46,846 nucleotides of DNA from Geobacteraceae bacterium (lineage in GTDB: Bacteria > Desulfobacterota > Desulfuromonadia > Geobacterales > Geobacteraceae), in NCBI GenBank assembly GCA_028683555.1, contig JAQUHN010000008.1:1-46846 (forward strand). Reading direction: 5' to 3'. Of this stretch, positions 42,844 through 46,846 are shown piece by piece; positions within the stretch are counted from its first letter, which is position 1, and each line of letters starts with the position of its first letter. The notes below the pieces were generated by a model, which was not told the DNA's origin, made no database searches, and saw nothing but the letters and a program-made list of their open reading frames with translations. Made by a program: the position numbers and the translations under genes.

Positions 42844-43031
42844 CCTCCCCCTGCCGCACGGCAAATAAACTCCGAATTAGCAACCCACTGCGCGCCATCT
42901 CACCACGCCTAGCTTGGCACACTGCCAACTTCAATTACTTGCACTCCCTCCTGTTCTGCGCTACAAACAAACCAAGAGTAATTCTTCCCTGTCTTCACGA
43001 AACAGCGTCAACTGCAAAGGAGTATTGGTCA

Positions 43032-43727
43032 ATGGCCATTGACGAAGCATTCAACAAAACGGTCAAGTACTACGACGACTGGATCCGCAAGGCGGTACCC
43101 GGCTATGACGACCTGTTCACTGTCGCCAAAGAGCTTATTCCATTCGGGACGAACGACCCCATCCAGGTCCTCGACCTGGGCGCCGGCACCGGGCTTTTCT
43201 CGCAACAGGTATTGGAGCAGTGGCCACAGGCACGATTCGTCCTCTATGACATCGCCGGAAAAATGCTGGATGTGGCCCGGGAGCGTTTCCGTGATTTCCC
43301 GGACCGGTTCCGCTACGTGACAGCCGATTACCGCAACCTCGACAATGCCGGAAACTTCGACCTGGTCATCTCGAGCCTCTCCATCCACCACCTTGACGAC
43401 CAGGAAAAGCGGCACCTGTGCCGCGAGGTGTACGGCGTGCTCCGGAATCCGGGCATCTTCCTCAACATCGACCTCATCAAGGGCCCGACCCACTATCTGG
43501 AAGAGCTCTACTGCGCGGACTGGTATGACAAGATGCGCCGGGCAGGGGCACCTGACGAAGAGATCAAGGCCGGTATCGAGCGACGGCTGGCCTATGATCG
43601 GGATGCGCTGATGGGAGATCAGATCCGTTGGCTGCGGGAAGCTGGCTTCAGCGACGCCGACTGCGTGTACCGCAACTATAAGATGGGCCTGTTTCTCGGT
43701 TTGAAGAGATCGGAGAAAACCCCATGA
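43032..43727 (+). CDS. Class I SAM-dependent methyltransferase
   Basis: 231 residues. Motif I is VLDLGAGTGLFSQQVL, then FVLYDIAGKMLDVARERF (motif II), and FDLVISSLSIHHLDDQEKR (motif IV with the usual His-His). It resembles the general methyltransferase-25 type that acts on small molecules. It is not closely similar to the two methyltransferases of the uptake cluster. AAAGGAG 9 bases before ATG 43032 supports the start; the frame open to 42939 is not supported. Its end overlaps the next GGDEF gene by 4 bases (ATGA), an unexpected pairing. Confidence 0.85.
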   Translation: MAIDEAFNKTVKYYDDWIRKAVPGYDDLFTVAKELIPFGTNDPIQVLDLGAGTGLFSQQVLEQWPQARFVLYDIAGKMLDVARERFRDFPDRFRYVTADYRNLDNAGNFDLVISSLSIHHLDDQEKRHLCREVYGVLRNPGIFLNIDLIKGPTHYLEELYCADWYDKMRRAGAPDEEIKAGIERRLAYDRDALMGDQIRWLREAGFSDADCVYRNYKMGLFLGLKRSEKTP

Positions 43728-44746
43728 AACTATGGCAGTTCATCCTCATTTTCAGTTCAGGCATGGCCATCGGCATCATTCTCTACCCCCTGGCAAGGAT
43801 GATCGAATCGGAGGGCATCAACCATTTCCTCGACTCACTCGGCCGGATCGTCACAGCGCCTTTTCAGTTCCTGGGCAGAACTTTCGGCAAAAGGCTCGCC
43901 GCCCGGAAACTGCAGAAGGAAACCAGGGAGGCGGAAACGCGGAAGGTCGATCCACGGGAGCAGCAGATCAGCGACACTGCCCAGACTATTCGCGGGCTGC
44001 TACTCAGCCTGGCAAACGTCATCCAAAGGACCGACCAGGCTGCCAGCGATTCCAACCAAACCCTCGGCGACGTCCGTAACACCATCGACCACATGGCTCT
44101 TCCCGATGATCTCCGGCAGGTCCATACCCAACTACTGTCGGAAATCGATCGGGTAATTTCCAGCAACAGCACCCTCAAACAAGAACTTTCCCACTCCCGG
44201 GAAATCCTTTCAGCCCAGCGACAGCAGATCGAGGAACTCAAGACCGAAGTGCGCATCGACGGTATGACCCAACTCGCCAACCGGGCCTGCTTCGACGAGA
44301 AGATCGAGGAAATGGTCCGCCTCCGGGACCGTTACGGCGACCCATTTTCACTGCTGGTTATTGACGTGGACAATTTCAAGGAAATCAACGACACCCACGG
44401 CCACCCGGGCGGCGACCGGATTCTGAAAGGCGTCGCCTACAAGATCAAGACGACCCTCCGCTCCACCGACTTTATCGCCCGATTTGGCGGCGACGAGTTT
44501 GCGGCAATTTTGATGAAGGCCGGTGCGGCAACTGCCTCGACAGCGGCCGAAAAAGTCTGCCGGCAGGTTCGGGAAAGCCGGTTCGTGCTTGACGGTGAAG
44601 AAGTTAGGACGACCGTTTCCATCGGCGTGGCAGAAACAGCGACCGGCGAAAGTGCCGAAAACCTGCTAAAGCGAGCCGACAAAGCCCTGTACCGGGTCAA
44701 GGAGGCTGGCCGCAACGGCGTCGTGTTGGCGGAACCGCCGCAGTAG
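43724..44746 (+). CDS. GGDEF diguanylate cyclase with N-terminal membrane anchor
   Basis: 340 residues. One membrane helix (LWQFILIFSSGMAIGIILYP) is followed by a charged helical stretch and a coiled coil (about 85-165). The GGDEF domain (165-335) has LLVIDVDNFKEINDTHGH and the active-site RFGGDEF. The I-site RSTD precedes it at the proper distance, so product feedback should be intact, unlike in the GGDEF protein at 14418. It makes c-di-GMP at the inner membrane. The ATGA overlap with the methyltransferase gene implies translational coupling. Confidence 0.9.
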   Translation: MKLWQFILIFSSGMAIGIILYPLARMIESEGINHFLDSLGRIVTAPFQFLGRTFGKRLAARKLQKETREAETRKVDPREQQISDTAQTIRGLLLSLANVIQRTDQAASDSNQTLGDVRNTIDHMALPDDLRQVHTQLLSEIDRVISSNSTLKQELSHSREILSAQRQQIEELKTEVRIDGMTQLANRACFDEKIEEMVRLRDRYGDPFSLLVIDVDNFKEINDTHGHPGGDRILKGVAYKIKTTLRSTDFIARFGGDEFAAILMKAGAATASTAAEKVCRQVRESRFVLDGEEVRTTVSIGVAETATGESAENLLKRADKALYRVKEAGRNGVVLAEPPQ

Positions 44747-44766
44747 GAACGGGAACCGGGACTGGA

Positions 44767-45261
44767 ATGAATCTTGAACAGAGTGTAAAATTGGTGGAAT
44801 TGCGTCCGGAAATGGTCGATGAGACAACGGTACTGATCGGCGAGGCCATGAATACCGACGAAGCAACCTGGGCTCGGGAAACGATTGGCCGGCATTTCCA
44901 GATGCGGGCCAACGACCTCGAAGACGGACGTCGCTACTTCGCGCTGCTGGTGAATGGGGTGATGGCAGGAATAAGCGGTCTGCATCACTACGAATGGGGA
45001 CCGGACGAAAACGTCTGGCTCGGCTGGTTTGCTATAACCCCGCAGCTGCAAGGCCGCGGTTTCGGCATGCGTCTGATGGCGGAAACGGAGCAGGCGGCAC
45101 GGTCGCTCTGCTACCGGAAGCTGTTCATCGAGACATACGATACGCCGACCTTTTCCCGGGCTATCCGGTTTTACCACAAGGCAGGTTTCCGGAAGGCCGG
45201 GACGATCGAAAACTATCTTCCCGACGGGTCGCCCATGCTGGTATTTCTGAAGGAATTATAG
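44767..45261 (+). CDS. GNAT-family N-acetyltransferase
   Basis: 164 residues, typical of the family. The acetyl-CoA pyrophosphate-binding motif is QGRGFGMRLM, preceded by the beta strand WLGWFAITPQ. The C-terminal part IRFYHKAGFRKAGTIENYLP is the usual end of the fold. It would transfer an acetyl group to an amine on a small molecule or protein; the substrate is not readable. The ribosome binding site is weak. It begins 20 bases after the GGDEF gene and may belong to the same message. Confidence 0.85.
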   Translation: MNLEQSVKLVELRPEMVDETTVLIGEAMNTDEATWARETIGRHFQMRANDLEDGRRYFALLVNGVMAGISGLHHYEWGPDENVWLGWFAITPQLQGRGFGMRLMAETEQAARSLCYRKLFIETYDTPTFSRAIRFYHKAGFRKAGTIENYLPDGSPMLVFLKEL

Positions 45262-45314
45262 ATTCCCACCGGCACTGGTAAGGGTTCACCGTAAAAAACC
45301 AATTTGGAGAAATC

Positions 45315-46121
45315 ATGAAAACAATCATCACTGTCCTTATCTCGCTGATGTGTCTGTCTGTTTCGGCCCAGGCCGAGATGCTCAAGCCCCAGATCAAACC
45401 CAAGTTCCAAGCCGCAACACCCAAGTCCCAAAGCCAGATCCTGCCCAGGGTCATCAAACTGAACGCCTCAAAGGTCAGGACCCAGTTCGGTCCCCATGCC
45501 ACCTCCCTTACCTGGGCCATAGATATCATCAATGAGGGCAACGCCATCATCCCGCCCGACACCTTGGAGTACAAGGTCTCCCAGACTCTTGATCACACCA
45601 ACCCCGTGCCTATGCTCAAGGGGAACGTCAAGGAAAGCATATCCGTGGGGCAAAAAATCGAGCTGACCGGATACATCAAGGTAGGTTGCGCCTATAACAA
45701 GATAGAGATCGAGATCAAGGATAAAATCACGGGCAAGGTTTTGGTTGCTGTCGGTGCTCCCATGCCGGTTGAGTCGGCGCGCGGCAAGGTTCGGGTAGCC
45801 GAAGCCAAGTTTCTTTTCAAACCCAAACCTCCCGCACCGGTGGTCGTCTATGAAAACACCGCCAAAATGCCCATCCAGGTAAAGGCGATCCTGTACCGGA
45901 TTCCGGCAAATTCTACGGGGGGTTACATCAAGGCCGATGAAAGGACGATTTGGCTTAGATCTGAAGAGAGAAACGCCGTCAGGTATGCTGGCAAAGCCGG
46001 TGCTTTTGACAAAATCCGCATCGAAATTTCACAGCAATCCCCAGTCATCCACTGTCCGGCGAATGGTTGCGTGACGTTCAAGACCTATGAAGGTAATTTT
46101 GTGGAAGGTCAGACGAATTAG
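45315..46121 (+). CDS. Exported protein of unknown function
   Basis: 268 residues. A signal peptide (MKTIITVLISLMCLSVSAQA, cut after the last Ala) is followed by a mature part rich in Lys, Pro and Gln at its start (LKPQIKPKFQ), and then a beta-rich body. DNA in the first part contains short near-repeats (AAACCCAAG-type). There is a pair of cysteines (IHCPANGCV) near the end that could form a disulfide. GGAGAAATC precedes the ATG. I do not recognise the family. Confidence 0.6.
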   Translation: MKTIITVLISLMCLSVSAQAEMLKPQIKPKFQAATPKSQSQILPRVIKLNASKVRTQFGPHATSLTWAIDIINEGNAIIPPDTLEYKVSQTLDHTNPVPMLKGNVKESISVGQKIELTGYIKVGCAYNKIEIEIKDKITGKVLVAVGAPMPVESARGKVRVAEAKFLFKPKPPAPVVVYENTAKMPIQVKAILYRIPANSTGGYIKADERTIWLRSEERNAVRYAGKAGAFDKIRIEISQQSPVIHCPANGCVTFKTYEGNFVEGQTN

Positions 46122-46372
46122 ACATACTTGGGTTGGTTGTTCGACGCCAGGCCGGGACGACAATCCTGCAAACTCAAGCAACATAAGAAGCCGTGGTTGA
46201 TTGGTTGACCAGCCTGATTTCAACCAACAAATTAACCATGTTACCATGTCACCCCTTTGATCACCTTACTTGAGACCTGCCTGGTTTCCGAAAAACAGGC
46301 AGGTCTCAAACAGCCAGGGATGTTGAAGGTGACACAAAAAAACTGATAATTTCCGAGTTTTTCATCCTGCCC
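46122..46372. other. Intergenic region between convergent genes
   Basis: About 250 bases separating the exported-protein gene from the converging glnE. Apart from the palindrome at 46271-46308, nothing is recognised. Confidence 0.4.
46271..46308. repeat. Perfect 13-bp palindrome (REP-like), copy 2
   Basis: TGAGACCTGCCTG, 12-base loop, CAGGCAGGTCTCA. It shares its outer arms with the palindrome at 35742-35774. Here it lies between convergent genes, a common place for REP-type elements and bidirectional transcript ends. Confidence 0.7.
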
Positions 46373-46846
46373 CTATTCACCCTCTTGCCCGAGAATACGG
46401 TCGTAAACCTGTCGCACTTGCCCGGTGATCCGTTCGTAGTCGGCCATCAGTGCCTCGCCCGGATTGCGTAGCTTCTCGTCATATCCCAGTCGGCGCGCCA
46501 GCTTGTTCAGATAGCTCTTCGATCCGCCCAGGGCATTCATGGAATAGTCGTGGATGATCCGCAGTCGGTTTTCCAGGTGACGGAGGAAGGTATAGCCGTC
46601 ATAAAGGGCGCGGAACTCTTGCTCGGTAATGAGAGCGGAGTCGAGGATAGCCTTGAGAGCTTCCAGGGTGGTGACACTCCGGATTGTGGGAAAGTCACGG
46701 CCGAACTTCAGTTGCAGGTACTGCACCACGAACTCCACATCCACCATGCCGCCACGGCCGGTCTTGATGTTGTAGCTGCCTACGGTCTCCCGCGCCAACT
46801 CGTGCTCCATGCGCATCCGTAGCCGATGTATCTCCTTCCGCACATC
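46373..46846 (-). CDS. glnE: Glutamine synthetase adenylyltransferase, C-terminal part
   Basis: 158 residues of the C-terminus; the gene continues past the right edge. The segment IKTGRGGMVDVEFVVQYLQL is the family's second nucleotidyltransferase motif (G-x-x-D-x-E-F), and FLRHLENRLRIIHDYSMNAL is the typical helical region after it. GlnE adds and removes AMP on glutamine synthetase in response to PII and glutamine. The visible part is the adenylylating half. It ends ILGQEGE before TGA, and no domain loss is visible within the window. Confidence 0.92.
   Translation of the reverse strand, partial: DVRKEIHRLRMRMEHELARETVGSYNIKTGRGGMVDVEFVVQYLQLKFGRDFPTIRSVTTLEALKAILDSALITEQEFRALYDGYTFLRHLENRLRIIHDYSMNALGGSKSYLNKLARRLGYDEKLRNPGEALMADYERITGQVRQVYDRILGQEGE

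Noticed and set aside
42914-42928. Inverted repeat TTGGCA-CAC-TGCCAA before the methyltransferase at 43032
   Set aside because: Only 6-bp arms, no matching second site and no known regulator for it here.

Overview
The window looks like a chromosomal segment from a free-living Gram-negative deltaproteobacterium of the Geobacter type (Desulfuromonadota/Geobacterales). Pointers are inner- plus outer-membrane systems, a dense c-di-GMP network (one HD-GYP protein, two GGDEF proteins, two GEMM-type riboswitches), an MCP, a TonB receptor, large PAS sensor kinases and overall protein character. The genus is inferred from gene style, not from a search.

Layout. 1-133 is the tail of a HEAT-repeat gene. 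126-5316 (minus) is an EF-G paralog, a HEAT-repeat protein and an HD-GYP protein; the last two share an N-terminal domain. 5746-8722 (plus) holds penicillin-binding protein 1A and the histone-like protein HU. 9255-13572 is a YdbH/YdbL-like pair for the cell envelope. 13666-15728 is a divergent pair: an S24-type repressor lacking its catalytic residues, and a membrane GGDEF protein. 16183-21040 (minus) holds a sensor kinase, its NarL-type regulator and an unknown protein made of three 66-residue repeats. 21286-26443 (minus, AT-rich intergenic DNA) is an envelope-protein cluster (BON-domain protein, glycine-zipper lipoprotein, SEL1 protein) and a superinfection-immunity-like membrane protein. 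Each of these two transcription units has its own GEMM/c-di-GMP-I riboswitch followed by a terminator. ssb follows at 27069-27512.

27751-37677 is the most interesting part: an uptake system under three copies of one structured leader RNA. I identify the leader as the Moco (molybdenum/tungsten cofactor) riboswitch family. Leader A precedes a SAM methyltransferase. Leader B precedes a class III (FecB/BtuF/MolA-like) binding protein, a 37-residue microprotein, a FecCD-type permease, an ATPase, an FmdE-family protein and a P-loop gene. Leader C overlaps that P-loop gene, which appears truncated, and precedes a TonB-dependent receptor, a second copy of the methyltransferase and a second copy of the binding protein. 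Together they suggest outer- and inner-membrane import of molybdate, tungstate or a complex of them, switched off when the cofactor is plentiful. This is inference; no substrate evidence is in the DNA.

38091-46846 is mixed housekeeping and signalling: a secreted membrane-anchored protein, a NupC-type nucleoside transporter with an RlpA/SPOR lipoprotein, an MCP behind a sigma-28-like promoter, a methyltransferase overlapping a GGDEF gene, a GNAT acetyltransferase, an exported unknown protein, and the C-terminal part of glnE running off the right edge. No tRNA, rRNA, CRISPR array, transposase or integrase was seen.
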